A DNA stretch of 35,960 bases from JALQXV01 sp051005235 (GCA_051005235.1 JBPCJO010000021.1:1-35960); one strand, 5' to 3'. Shown: positions 15,373 to 24,010, counted from the stretch's first letter. Numbers and translations: made by a program. Notes: generated by a model from the letters alone, not told the origin.

Positions 15373-16158
15373 ATGTCGGGAACTCCAGAAAACAAAAATA
15401 GCGATCCGTTTAAACCCGTCAATTTTTTGCGACCAGTTGTAGTAGTAGGCGCAATAGCAGTATTGGGCGCTGCTAATCCCCATCTGTTTAGTCAGAATGA
15501 TCCTCTAAATTTTGACGCGGATGCCGAAGCACGGCAACAACCTGAAAAGGTTAATTTAGAGGTATCTGAAGCTGAAAAACATTGCACATCCTTGCGACGA
15601 AAACCCAATGATATATACATTGGGTTTGGTTGCGTAGAAGATGGCGCAACATTTAATAAAATTGATGAAATTCCGGTTGTAAAAGGCTGGGCCTTAGGAG
15701 TAATGGTTATTGATGGTATATATAAATGCGGATTTGCAAGACCTGGTGTTTTGCCGTCCAGCAAGCTGCGGGAGCGTGCCATCATGCATTGTAATAACTA
15801 TCATGCATCGCTTGTTGAAGGAGCATTTGCCTTCTTTGAAGACTGGAATTGTTCTGAAAAACAACCATGTCGTGATGGTACTTATCATAGTCCGGTCTCA
15901 CCTAGTTGCACCAATACCCAAATGTACCGTAACTATGCGAGCGACGAACCATCTCCTTTTAATATGTTTGGCACAGGTAATGGCGGTTTTAGTGACATTA
16001 TCGAAAATAATAAAAGGACTTCGGTGCGATATCGCGTGCAAATTAAGCCCTCTAGCGAGAATGGAAAAGCAATTGTTGCCCGGAGCCCTAAGTGGGGTTT
16101 TATGCGAAGCGAATGCGTTAGTCCCAACAATCGGCGTGGCGGAACTAGAGCCAACTAA
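15373..16158 (+). CDS. Membrane-anchored secreted protein with eight cysteines, unknown function
   Basis: 261 residues. A short charged N-tail is followed by one hydrophobic segment at about 19-34 (FLRPVVVVGAIAVLGAA), which is probably an uncleaved anchor or signal peptide. The outer part carries exactly eight cysteines (in EKHC, GFGC, YKCG, MHCN, DWNC, KQPC, SPSC, SEC), an even number suggesting four disulfides. I recognise no domain. The C-terminal end is basic (SPNNRRGGTRAN). It has its own leaderless promoter, and its TAA overlaps the stop of the convergent methyltransferase by two bases. As a surface protein without recognisable family it is a candidate for lineage-specific interaction with other cells. 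Confidence 0.65.
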   Translation: MSGTPENKNSDPFKPVNFLRPVVVVGAIAVLGAANPHLFSQNDPLNFDADAEARQQPEKVNLEVSEAEKHCTSLRRKPNDIYIGFGCVEDGATFNKIDEIPVVKGWALGVMVIDGIYKCGFARPGVLPSSKLRERAIMHCNNYHASLVEGAFAFFEDWNCSEKQPCRDGTYHSPVSPSCTNTQMYRNYASDEPSPFNMFGTGNGGFSDIIENNKRTSVRYRVQIKPSSENGKAIVARSPKWGFMRSECVSPNNRRGGTRAN

Positions 16159-16952
16159 ACTTTCTTGGCAATAAAATGCAGCATCTGGCCGTTGCCGCGG
16201 CGGCGAATATCTTCGCTAGCCCCCACCTCTGCGTCAATAATCAATTTCAATAACAATGGCGAAAGCTCATCAATCCGCTGGTTCATTTCGTGGCTAATGA
16301 TTCTAACGCCGAACCATTCAAGAACCTTCGATCCTGCTTCTTCGCTCAGCAGCCGCTCCAGTTGCTCGAGCTTAAAAGCGTAGGCTGGCTTACCGGTATT
16401 ATTTTTATCTACCCAACCGGTTTTATAAAACTTTGTTAAAGTCGTTTCGTCTCCCGTTTTTAATAAGCTGGCTTCTTTAGCGTAATAATTTTTTTCAAGT
16501 ATAGAAATGTGGCCACCGGGGCGCGTAAGGGCACCGAGTTGGCCAATAAAGCCTGTGTAGTCTTGCAGGTACATTGCTACGCCATGCGACATAACCACGT
16601 CAAAATCCCATCCATTTTGTAGTGCGGTCTCAGTCGTTCCTCTTATAATTGTAATACGGTTGGCAATACGGTCAGGCAAAGCGCTGGCTCGCTCTTCGGC
16701 TTTAGTAATTTGATCTGCAGCTGGTTCAATCAACGTAACATTATGACCTTGCTGGGCCAGCCACACGCTGTCGTTCCCGCTGCCACCACCAATATCTGCG
16801 ATCTCCAGTGACGACTCGTTACGCAAGTATGGAGCAAGATTGCGGTGCGTTAACTCATAGCGAACGTGGCCACGAATACTCGGCTCGTAATCTTCACGAA
16901 AAACATTCGATGACTCCCCGTCAAAGTAAGAATTCGCTGGTCCTTTGAGCAT
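16155..16952 (-). CDS. Class I SAM-dependent methyltransferase, CmoM-like
   Basis: 265 residues. Motif I ADIGGGSGNDSVWLAQQGH binds the SAM methionine part, motif II acidic residue lies in VTLIEPAADQI, DFDVVMSHGVAMYLQD is motif IV, and ALTRPGGHISILEKN is the usual post-IV strand. The order and the later GVRIISHEMNQR segment resemble tRNA 5-carboxymethoxyuridine methyltransferase CmoM, which would link it to TrhO in the same window, but other small-molecule methyltransferases share this fold. It starts two bases after the bL25 stop, so the two genes are one operon. The stop codon overlaps that of the convergent secreted-protein gene. Confidence 0.7.
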   Translation of the reverse strand: MLKGPANSYFDGESSNVFREDYEPSIRGHVRYELTHRNLAPYLRNESSLEIADIGGGSGNDSVWLAQQGHNVTLIEPAADQITKAEERASALPDRIANRITIIRGTTETALQNGWDFDVVMSHGVAMYLQDYTGFIGQLGALTRPGGHISILEKNYYAKEASLLKTGDETTLTKFYKTGWVDKNNTGKPAYAFKLEQLERLLSEEAGSKVLEWFGVRIISHEMNQRIDELSPLLLKLIIDAEVGASEDIRRRGNGQMLHFIAKKV

Positions 16953-16954
16953 AG

Positions 16955-17674
16955 TTAACTATCTTTTTTGTCTGTTGATTCTTCGGCTTTAGTCTCGTCA
17001 GTGTCAGTGTCAGTGCCAGCTTCGGCTTCAGCGTCTGCGTCTTCACCTTCGGCTGTTTCGTCTACACCAGCGTCGGCAGCCAGTTCGGCTTGAGCAGCGT
17101 CGGCTTCAGCAATTTGATCACGCGGCATCTCGACGGTGGCGATGGTGAGTTCTGGGTCAGACTTAATCTCGACGCCGGTGGGGACCTTTAGATCGGCTAC
17201 GGTAATGGTGTCGCCTGGTTTTTCGAGCACGGTTGCATCGACGTCAAGTGCGTCAACCAGGTCTTTTGGCAAGGCTTCTACCTCGACGCTGTTTAAGCTC
17301 TGTAGTACGAGGAAACTAGCTCGTTCGGCCGGAATTTCGCCGGTTAAGTGGATTGGTATTTCGGCTTTGACCGTTTCGTCGGCTTTGACCGACTGAAAAA
17401 CAGTATGGTACAGCTGGCTAGTTGCAGGCCGGTAGGTAACATCTTTAATAAGCGTCGTGTAGGCTTTGCCGTCAATATTGAGGGTCACCATGTGGTGTTT
17501 GCCAGCAGCGTGATAAGCTTTTTTTAGTTCGCGTTCTTCGATGGCGATGTGGATTGAGTCTTTGCCATGGTCGTGGACGACAGCCGGCGTCTGTCCGTCA
17601 TTGCGAAGGCCACGCACTTGTTTGCCGAGTATGTCGCGTTTGCTCGCAGTTAATGTAATAGTTTTGTTGCTCAT
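16955..17674 (-). CDS. rplY: 50S ribosomal protein bL25 (Ctc/TL5 type) with long acidic tail
   Basis: 239 residues. The N-terminal 5S-rRNA-binding domain (residues about 5-93: ASKRDILGKQVRGLRNDGQT, AVVHDHGKDS, VTYRPATSQLYHT) is followed by the C-terminal beta domain of the long Ctc form (about 100-185). Residues from about 190 on are a low-complexity tail dominated by A, D, E and T, absent from typical bL25. The start is supported by GGAGGG nine bases upstream and an extended -10 box TGCTATAAT at 17728-17736. It lies upstream of the methyltransferase in a two-gene operon. Confidence 0.93.
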   Translation of the reverse strand: MSNKTITLTASKRDILGKQVRGLRNDGQTPAVVHDHGKDSIHIAIEERELKKAYHAAGKHHMVTLNIDGKAYTTLIKDVTYRPATSQLYHTVFQSVKADETVKAEIPIHLTGEIPAERASFLVLQSLNSVEVEALPKDLVDALDVDATVLEKPGDTITVADLKVPTGVEIKSDPELTIATVEMPRDQIAEADAAQAELAADAGVDETAEGEDADAEAEAGTDTDTDETKAEESTDKKDS

Positions 17675-17727
17675 AGGTAAACCCTCCGTGGGTAAAAAAT
17701 TCAGTAGTATAAAGTCCTGTTAACCTA

Positions 17728-17736
17728 ATTATAGCA
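17728..17736 (-). promoter_or_regulatory. Extended -10 promoter of bL25
   Basis: TGCTATAAT on the minus strand lies about 55 bases before the bL25 ATG. The leader carries GGAGGG (17682-17687 complement), so this gene uses a conventional leadered start, unlike many neighbours. It is divergent from the dedA promoter. Confidence 0.55.
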
Positions 17737-17747
17737 TATTTATGGTG

Positions 17748-17753
17748 TATACT
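17748..17753 (+). promoter_or_regulatory. -10 box of the dedA-family gene
   Basis: TATACT ends 13 bases before the ATG at 17767, implying a leader of only about six bases and no Shine-Dalgarno site. Confidence 0.4.
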
Positions 17754-17766
17754 TGGCAGTAATCGC

Positions 17767-18405
17767 ATGAGCATTTTAGATCCGGAAACAATTATTACCA
17801 CTGGCGGGTTAGCTTTGATAGCTTTTATCGTCTTTGCGGAGTCGGGTTTATTGTTCGGGTTTTTCTTCCCTGGTGACACGTTATTGTTTTTAGCTGGAAC
17901 GCTGGCAGCGCAGGGTCAGTTTAGTATTTATACCGTTGTGCCAGTTATTATGATCAGCGCGATCTTAGGTGGCCAGGTTGGTTATAGCATCGGTAATCGG
18001 GCTGGGCCAAAGCTTTTTAAGAAAAAGGATGGTATTTTATTCCGGCACGAATACATCGAGCGCTCCGAAGTGTTTTATAAAAAACACGGTGGTAAAACGA
18101 TATTGTTAGCCCGCTTTGTGCCAATTGTGCGCACCTTTGCGCCCGTCGTAGCGGGCATGGGTAATATGGACAGGCGTCGCTTTGCGTTCTATAACATCGC
18201 TGGCAGTGCCTTATGGGGAGCCGGTGTCACTATTTTGGGCTATTTTTTAGGCCAGTACATTCCTGATATCGATAAGTATATTCTGCCGATCGTCGGTGGC
18301 GTCATGATATTAAGTTTTGGACCTGCAGTGTATCACATACTTAAGGATCCGAAATCACGCGGGTTGCTTACAGTGAAGTTTCGGAAGTTCTTTTTGAGAC
18401 GCTAG
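17767..18405 (+). CDS. DedA-family membrane protein
   Basis: 212 residues. It shows the DedA/SNARE-associated pattern: an early ESGLLFGFFFPGDTLLFLAGTLA segment, an interior GGQVGYSIGNRAG, the conserved RFVPIVRTFAPVVAGMGNM loop containing the key arginines, and NIAGSALWGAGVTILGYFLG. Family members are polytopic membrane proteins implicated in undecaprenyl-phosphate and phospholipid flipping and in membrane-potential upkeep. A role in recycling the cell-wall lipid carrier would fit the wall-remodelling genes nearby. Its 3' end overlaps the convergent 157-residue gene by 38 bases. Confidence 0.9.
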   Translation: MSILDPETIITTGGLALIAFIVFAESGLLFGFFFPGDTLLFLAGTLAAQGQFSIYTVVPVIMISAILGGQVGYSIGNRAGPKLFKKKDGILFRHEYIERSEVFYKKHGGKTILLARFVPIVRTFAPVVAGMGNMDRRRFAFYNIAGSALWGAGVTILGYFLGQYIPDIDKYILPIVGGVMILSFGPAVYHILKDPKSRGLLTVKFRKFFLRR

Positions 18406-18841
18406 GGTAGGGTTTTGCAACGACTAAGCCACTCGCTACGCCAGCCGCGAAATCACTGTGGGTATATATACCGCCAGGACTAACAGAGCCCTGGACGAGC
18501 CGGTCTAGTATATATTCAACCCTTGGGTGCGGGATAAAATAAATACCGCGTTTAAGGAAGTCTCGTTGCTCTGGATCTTCTTCAATAAAAGATGATAGGC
18601 TGGCACGGGCTAGCGGCAGCCAGGTTGGGCGCCGAAACGGATTAGGCGGACCTTGGGGCTCATCTTTTAAACCATGTTGGGCGATGACCACAATGCCGAT
18701 ATCAATTATTGACTGGCGGAGATTGCTGCCCTCAAAGTAGGCTAAGTGGGCTTGATCAAGCTTATGCTGCAAGCCTTGCTCTACTTCATCAGCAGGAAGG
18801 TGGGGCACCACCTCAAATTGAATTCCTTTTGGCACAACCAT
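18368..18841 (-). CDS. Conserved-looking protein of unknown function, 157 residues
   Basis: I recognise no family. The protein has no signal or membrane segment, is predicted mixed alpha/beta and soluble, and contains a central RRPTWLPLARASLSSFIEED and a C-terminal HSDFAAGVASGLVVAKPYPS. The gene is supported by TATAAT on the minus strand (18848-18853) six bases before the ATG, the leaderless layout used elsewhere. This promoter overlaps the last codons of uvrA, so the gene may be expressed both alone and by read-through. It overlaps the convergent dedA 3' end by 38 bases. Confidence 0.6.
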   Translation of the reverse strand: MVVPKGIQFEVVPHLPADEVEQGLQHKLDQAHLAYFEGSNLRQSIIDIGIVVIAQHGLKDEPQGPPNPFRRPTWLPLARASLSSFIEEDPEQRDFLKRGIYFIPHPRVEYILDRLVQGSVSPGGIYTHSDFAAGVASGLVVAKPYPSVSKRTSETSL

Positions 18842-18848
18842 ATGTATA

Positions 18849-21668
18849 TTATAGCATAGTTGTCAAGAATTTGCCAGTGTAGCTCTGTTTTATTTTGGCT
18901 ACTTGCTCGGGTGTACCGGTGGCAATTATCTGGCCGCCGCCAGAACCACCTTCTGGACCCATATCAATAATATGATCGGCAGATTTGATGACATCTAAGT
19001 TGTGCTCGATCACAATCATGCTGTTGCCGGTATCCACCAAAGCGTGTAAAACGTGTAGCAACTTATCGACGTCAGCCATGTGTAAGCCGGTGGTAGGTTC
19101 ATCTAAAATGTACAGGGTTTTGCCAGTCGGTCGGCGTGACAGTTCGGTTGCCAGTTTAACCCGTTGGGCTTCACCGCCCGACAATGTCGTTGCGGACTGA
19201 CCCAGTGAAATATAGCTTAAACCAACGTCGACTAATGTTTGGAGCTTACGGGCGATAGAAGGAATGTTTGTAAAGAAATCCAAGGCTTGTTCGGTTGTCA
19301 TAGCCAACACGTCGCTGATGCTTTTGCCTTTATAGAGTATTTCGAGTGCTTCGCGGTTATATCGCTTGCCATTACACTGCTCGCAGGTCACGTACACATC
19401 GGGCAAAAAGTGCATCTCAATTTTAATAATGCCGTCGCCGGCGCAATTTTCGCAGCGGCCGCCGCGGACATTAAAGCTAAATCGACCGGCGCTGTAGCCA
19501 CGTAATTTTGCCTCTGGCAGGCTGGCGAATAAGTCACGGATGGGCGTGAATAAGCCGGTGTACGTAGCCGGATTACTGCGCGGTGTACGGCCAATGGCCG
19601 ACTGGTCGATGACAATAACTTTATCAAGTTCTTTGATTCCTTCGATAGCATCGTGACGACCCGGCACGCTTTGAGCGCGCATTAACCTGGCTGATAGTTC
19701 TTTACCTAAAATGTCATTGATGAGGCTGGATTTGCCGGAGCCGGAAACACCACTGACTACCACCAGTTGGCCAAGCGGTATGTCGACGGTAATGTTTTGC
19801 AAATTATGTTCGCGAGCATTGACGATAGTTAACTTCTTGCCATTACCTTTGCGGCGTTTTTTTGGCACGGCGATCTTTTTCTTGCCGCTCAGATATTCAC
19901 CAGTAATACTATTAGGGTTTTTGGCAATTTCTTCGGGTGTTCCCTGGGCAGTAATATGGCCGCCATGAATGCCGGCGCCAGGGCCGACGTCGAGTACATG
20001 ATCGGCGACGCGGATCGTCTCTTCGTCGTGTTCTACGACTAGCACGCTGTTGCCAAGGTCGCGCAACCGCTTTAAGGTGACGATTAACCGTTCGTTGTCG
20101 CGCTGATGCAAGCCAATGCTCGGCTCGTCAAGCACATACAGCACGCCTTGCAAACCGCTACCGATTTGGGTAGCCAAACGAATACGCTGGGCTTCGCCGC
20201 CGCTTAAACTGGCTGCGCTGCGTAGTAAGTTCAGGTAATTTAAGCCAACGTCTTTAAGAAAGGTCAAGCGGGCACAGATTTCTTTAAGGATTTGTTTGGC
20301 AATATATTGCTCGGCATCAGTTAATTTCACGCTGTTAAAAAAATCGACGGCTTCGTCAATTGATAGTTCGCAGATGTCCATAATTGAACGGCTGTGTACC
20401 GTAATGGCCAGAACTTCGGGGCGCAAGCGGCGACCTTTACAGGCGTGGCACGGGCGTTCTTGCATAAAGCGTTCGATGTCGCGACGCATAAAGTCACTGT
20501 CAGTTTCTTTGTGACGGCGTTCGAGGTTGGGAATAACGCCTTCGTACGTTGTGTCGAAAGAACGACCAACGCCAAGCTTAACACGGTAGACCTCGTTTCC
20601 AGTGCCGTACAAAATACGGTCGATATTTTCTTGCGATAGCTCCCCGGTTGGAACGTGCAGAGAAAAGTTAAACTTATTGGCCACGGCCTGCATTTTCTTC
20701 ATATACCAAGCGTCGCTGTTGACGCGGTTAAAGGGTCGGATGGCGCCCTCGGCGATGGTTAGGCGGCCGTTTGGTATCACCAGCTCCGGGTCGACTTCGA
20801 GCCGATTACCTAAGCCGGTGCAGACTGGGCACGCCCCGTGCGGGCTATTAAAGCTAAAGGTGCGGGGCTCAAGCTCGGGGATCGTGACGTCGGGGTGGTC
20901 GATACAGGCATACATCAAACTGTAGTTATGCTCTTCTTTGGTATCGGCGTTGACGATCAGTAACTTGCCTTCGGCTAGGTCAAGCGCTTGTTCGATGCTT
21001 TGCACCAAGCGGCCACGGCTGTCTTCGTCGTTTACGACGCGGTCGGCTACAATTTCGATACTATGTTTATACTTTTTATCCAGATCTGGCCACTCATCTA
21101 GTGAATAGACAACACCATCAACCCGGGCTCGTACAAAACCGAGCCGCTGATACTGCTCTGGAATGTGCTCAAACTGGCCTTTTTTGTCGTTAATAATGGG
21201 AGCAAGGACCATAAGACGGGCGCCGACGTTATGCTTGACCACCTGGTCGACGATCGCCGACGAGGTTTGGCGGTTAACCGTTTTGCTGCAGACTGGGCAA
21301 TGGGGCACACCGATGCGGGCAAAGAGTAGGCGCAGATAATCGTAAATCTCGGTAACGGTTGCGACCGTACTGCGCGGGTTACGGCTGGTCGACTTTTGGT
21401 CGATTGAAATAGCCGGGCTGAGACCATTAATCTGATCGACATCAGGCTTTTCCATCAGGCCAAGAAACTGGCGGGCATAGGCACTTAAACTTTCGACATA
21501 GCGGCGCTGGCCTTCGGCGTAAATCGTGTCGAAGGCTAAACTCGATTTGCCCGACCCAGACAGGCCGGTAATAACCACCAGCTTGCCGCGCGGAATATCT
21601 ACCGAGACATTCTTTAAGTTATACTCGCGCGCCCCGCGAATCGAAATAAACTCCAAGCTAAACCCCAA
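18849..21668 (-). CDS. uvrA: UvrABC system protein A
   Basis: 939 residues, the normal length. There are two ABC ATPase modules: the first Walker A GLSGSGKSS near residue 35, the second GVSGSGKSS near residue 640, signatures LSGGEAQRI and LSGGEAQRV, and Walker B segments followed by DEPSIGLHQRD and DEPTTGLHMAD. The zinc modules are visible as CPVC, CxxC in PCHACKG, and CENCAGDG/CEQCNGKR. It recognises damaged DNA and loads UvrB for UvrC. The listed TTG start at 21668 is not certain; TTG four codons further in (21656) would start at LEFISIRGAREYN, closer to typical UvrA. A -10 box TATAAT lies at 21721-21726. Confidence 0.96.
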   Translation of the reverse strand: MGFSLEFISIRGAREYNLKNVSVDIPRGKLVVITGLSGSGKSSLAFDTIYAEGQRRYVESLSAYARQFLGLMEKPDVDQINGLSPAISIDQKSTSRNPRSTVATVTEIYDYLRLLFARIGVPHCPVCSKTVNRQTSSAIVDQVVKHNVGARLMVLAPIINDKKGQFEHIPEQYQRLGFVRARVDGVVYSLDEWPDLDKKYKHSIEIVADRVVNDEDSRGRLVQSIEQALDLAEGKLLIVNADTKEEHNYSLMYACIDHPDVTIPELEPRTFSFNSPHGACPVCTGLGNRLEVDPELVIPNGRLTIAEGAIRPFNRVNSDAWYMKKMQAVANKFNFSLHVPTGELSQENIDRILYGTGNEVYRVKLGVGRSFDTTYEGVIPNLERRHKETDSDFMRRDIERFMQERPCHACKGRRLRPEVLAITVHSRSIMDICELSIDEAVDFFNSVKLTDAEQYIAKQILKEICARLTFLKDVGLNYLNLLRSAASLSGGEAQRIRLATQIGSGLQGVLYVLDEPSIGLHQRDNERLIVTLKRLRDLGNSVLVVEHDEETIRVADHVLDVGPGAGIHGGHITAQGTPEEIAKNPNSITGEYLSGKKKIAVPKKRRKGNGKKLTIVNAREHNLQNITVDIPLGQLVVVSGVSGSGKSSLINDILGKELSARLMRAQSVPGRHDAIEGIKELDKVIVIDQSAIGRTPRSNPATYTGLFTPIRDLFASLPEAKLRGYSAGRFSFNVRGGRCENCAGDGIIKIEMHFLPDVYVTCEQCNGKRYNREALEILYKGKSISDVLAMTTEQALDFFTNIPSIARKLQTLVDVGLSYISLGQSATTLSGGEAQRVKLATELSRRPTGKTLYILDEPTTGLHMADVDKLLHVLHALVDTGNSMIVIEHNLDVIKSADHIIDMGPEGGSGGGQIIATGTPEQVAKIKQSYTGKFLTTML

Positions 21669-21720
21669 ATCTGTTATGCGAAAGTCCTATGTAAGCTATT
21701 TAAGCCAAATGAACCCATAT

Positions 21721-21749
21721 ATTATACTCTGAAACCGATGGTTTATACT
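21721..21749. promoter_or_regulatory. Overlapping divergent promoters of uvrA and the PGPGW gene
   Basis: Minus-strand TATAAT (21721-21726, for uvrA) and plus-strand TATACT (21723-21728) share four base pairs. A second plus-strand TATACT (21744-21749) ends six bases before ATG 21756. Either plus box gives a leaderless transcript, the first for ATG 21738 and the second for ATG 21756. Confidence 0.45.
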
Positions 21750-21755
21750 AGGGTG

Positions 21756-22184
21756 ATGAACAAGACCAAAAAAGAGCGGCCGCTCTACCAACGCCTGGCT
21801 ATAGATATTGCTGGCTTTGGCCTGATGATTATCTCGCCCTTTTTAGGCTGGCTGCCTGGTCCGGGTGGAATTCCATTGTTTTTAGCTGGCCTGGGGCTGG
21901 TTTCACTTAATCATGAATGGGCTCGAAACTTACTAAAAGATTTTGAACGGCGGCGTGACGAATTTACCGACAAGTACTTAATGTCCAGCCCACGCGTTTC
22001 GCTGACAATTGATGTAGTTTTTACACTCGCGTTGATTGTAGGGTTGTTTTTGGCAATTACCCAGACGCCCATTTTGCTGCGGGGTGCCGGTTTGTTTACC
22101 ACTAGTATTAGCCTCATTATATTGCTCAGTAATCAAAAAAGATTCGAACGTATTGCTAAGATGTTTAAAAAACACAAGCGTTAA
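21756..22184 (+). CDS. PGPGW-type putative transmembrane protein
   Basis: About 142 residues. Two hydrophobic pairs surround a short cytoplasmic part: about 15-45 contains the diagnostic WLPGPGGIPLFLAGLGLVSLNHEWA, and about 80-122 holds two more helices. This is the signature of the PGPGW family (putative transmembrane protein), whose function is unknown. ATG 21756 is preferred because TATACT lies six bases before it; ATG 21738 would add MVYTRV. It is transcribed divergently from uvrA. Confidence 0.75.
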   Translation: MNKTKKERPLYQRLAIDIAGFGLMIISPFLGWLPGPGGIPLFLAGLGLVSLNHEWARNLLKDFERRRDEFTDKYLMSSPRVSLTIDVVFTLALIVGLFLAITQTPILLRGAGLFTTSISLIILLSNQKRFERIAKMFKKHKR

Positions 22185-22233
22185 CACCTTAGCATAAGCA
22201 TTATAAAATATACTTGCTTTTTTAACAATATTA

Positions 22234-22261
22234 TTTACAATATCTCTTATAGACATATAAA
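22234..22261 (+). promoter_or_regulatory. Promoter of the 60-residue membrane protein gene
   Basis: TTTACA (22234-22239), a 16-base spacer and TATAAA (22256-22261), followed by a 20-base stretch holding GGGAG eight bases before the ATG. Confidence 0.5.
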
Positions 22262-22281
22262 AAAGTCGTGGGAGCGAAATA

Positions 22282-22464
22282 ATGTTAGAGTTTATCGTTT
22301 TAGGGCAAATACCAGGCACCGAGGTTTATTTATCATTTAGTACAATCGGGCTCATCATTTTGGGGCTATTTGGTTCAGCGGTCACGGTCCGCGCACTAAA
22401 CTGGGCTTCTAAGCACTTACACGTCAAACACAAACAAAACAATATTAAGTCCCAAACAATTTAA
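22282..22464 (+). CDS. Small single-span membrane protein, unknown
   Basis: 60 residues: a short outer N-terminus, one transmembrane helix at about 20-37 (FSTIGLIILGLFGSAVTVRAL) and a basic histidine/lysine-rich tail (HLHVKHKQNNIK). I recognise no family. The gene is supported by a good promoter at 22234-22261 and a GGGAG ribosome binding site. It ends six bases before the convergent exonuclease I gene. Confidence 0.5.
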   Translation: MLEFIVLGQIPGTEVYLSFSTIGLIILGLFGSAVTVRALNWASKHLHVKHKQNNIKSQTI

Positions 22465-22470
22465 TCTGAT

Positions 22471-23928
22471 TTAATCTGTTAACTCTGGCATTATACTTTC
22501 GCCATATAGTCGTAGCTCTTCGAGCAAGTATAACTTATGTTCGTCGGTGACTGATTGGCTGAGCTCTTGTAAGCGGGCACCAAACTGGGCTAACCGACTG
22601 CCAGTCCCACCTTCGAGCAGGGCGTGTTCGCGGTAACTTTCCCAGGCGCTTCGTTCTTCATCGGTTAAATTACCTGGGTAATTACGGGCTTTATATAATG
22701 GCACTAGATTTTTAAGACGTTCGTCTTTAAATTCATTGGCGTATTCGGCTAAGGCGTCGGGTTTGGCTTTTTGTAACGATTCTGCCACCGGCCGGTCAAC
22801 ATCGGGGATAAACTTATCATAGAGCAGCGCGTCAGGGTTACGGGCGGCCACCTGCGCTTTAAACTGAAGCGCCGAACGTTTGTCACGCTCAATGTTCATT
22901 TGCTCGGCGGCCTGCGAAACCCGTTCGTAAAAGCCAGTCCCAGTTTTAAGAATGCTTCGGTTCTTCTCTATAGTATTCATATCAATTTGCAAGCGGTCTT
23001 TGCTGGCATCGTCGAGCACACCAAGCGGCGCAACCGCGGGCGCCCGATTAAACTGCAAACCTTTAACAGGCAAACGAATCGCGTCTTTGTCTTTGGTATA
23101 GCGCCAGACTTCGACTAACTCGTCGACAGACATTGCTAAAAACGGAGTTGGGTCATGGCGTAAATCATAGACTAAGGCATTTTGTGTTGTTGGGTGCATT
23201 CCCAAATTAATCGCCACCGTTGTTTTAAGAAATTCGTTTGGATATCGTCCACTGGCATACACGAATGGCTTACCAGAAAGCACCAGTTTCGACACTTCTT
23301 TCTTTTGTCGCAGTGTAAATAAATAATCAAATAATTTTGGTTGTTTTGCTTTAATCATATTGGCCACCGCGATAGTTGCTTTTACGTCACTTAAGGCGTC
23401 GTGGGCTGCCTCGTGTAGTAAGTTATTTTCCTTTGTAATGAGCTCGAGCCGGTTAGTTGCTACGCCCTTTTCGTCGAAAGGCCAATTAATACTTTCTGGT
23501 CGAAGCGCACGAGTTAGCCGAACCACGTCGAGCAAGTCCCAGCGGCTGCAGTCATTCTTCCATTGCCAGGCATACGGATCATAGAAGTTGCGGTACAATA
23601 AAAATCGCATAAACTCGTCGTCGAACCGAATACTGTTGTAGCCGACAAAACAGGTACCTGGCTGAACGATCTCTTTGGCAAACAACTTGGTAAATTCTGC
23701 CTCGGTGATACCGTCTTGTAAGGTTTGTTGCGGTGTGATGCCAGTTATAAGAATGGCGTCTGGGTCGGGTAGCACATCGTCGCTGAGTTTGATTAAGAAG
23801 TTATACGGTTCACCGATTGGCTTGAGGCTCATATCGGTGCGTTGGCCCGCAAACTGCATAATACGCGAGCTACGAGCATTTATACCCGTAGTCTCTAAAT
23901 CATAAAAGAAAAAATTGTTTGAATTCAT
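22471..23928 (-). CDS. sbcB: Exodeoxyribonuclease I (SbcB)
   Basis: 485 residues, normal length. The DnaQ-like exonuclease motifs are intact: YDLETTG with Asp10 and Glu12, NSIRFDDEF with Asp103, and HDALSDV with His176 and Asp181, matching the E. coli ExoI catalytic set by position. A SH3-like and a C-terminal helical domain follow (the LPVKGLQFNRAPAVAPLGVL segment is typical). It degrades single-stranded DNA 3' to 5' in repair and recombination. TGGTAAACT, an extended -10, ends ten bases before the ATG. Confidence 0.92.
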   Translation of the reverse strand: MNSNNFFFYDLETTGINARSSRIMQFAGQRTDMSLKPIGEPYNFLIKLSDDVLPDPDAILITGITPQQTLQDGITEAEFTKLFAKEIVQPGTCFVGYNSIRFDDEFMRFLLYRNFYDPYAWQWKNDCSRWDLLDVVRLTRALRPESINWPFDEKGVATNRLELITKENNLLHEAAHDALSDVKATIAVANMIKAKQPKLFDYLFTLRQKKEVSKLVLSGKPFVYASGRYPNEFLKTTVAINLGMHPTTQNALVYDLRHDPTPFLAMSVDELVEVWRYTKDKDAIRLPVKGLQFNRAPAVAPLGVLDDASKDRLQIDMNTIEKNRSILKTGTGFYERVSQAAEQMNIERDKRSALQFKAQVAARNPDALLYDKFIPDVDRPVAESLQKAKPDALAEYANEFKDERLKNLVPLYKARNYPGNLTDEERSAWESYREHALLEGGTGSRLAQFGARLQELSQSVTDEHKLYLLEELRLYGESIMPELTD

Positions 23929-24010
23929 AAGTCTCTCTAGTTTACCACCGACTTATAAAGTTTGCGGGTTTAAGGAACAACATAGCCTGAGACTATAGAT
24001 AGGGTACAAA

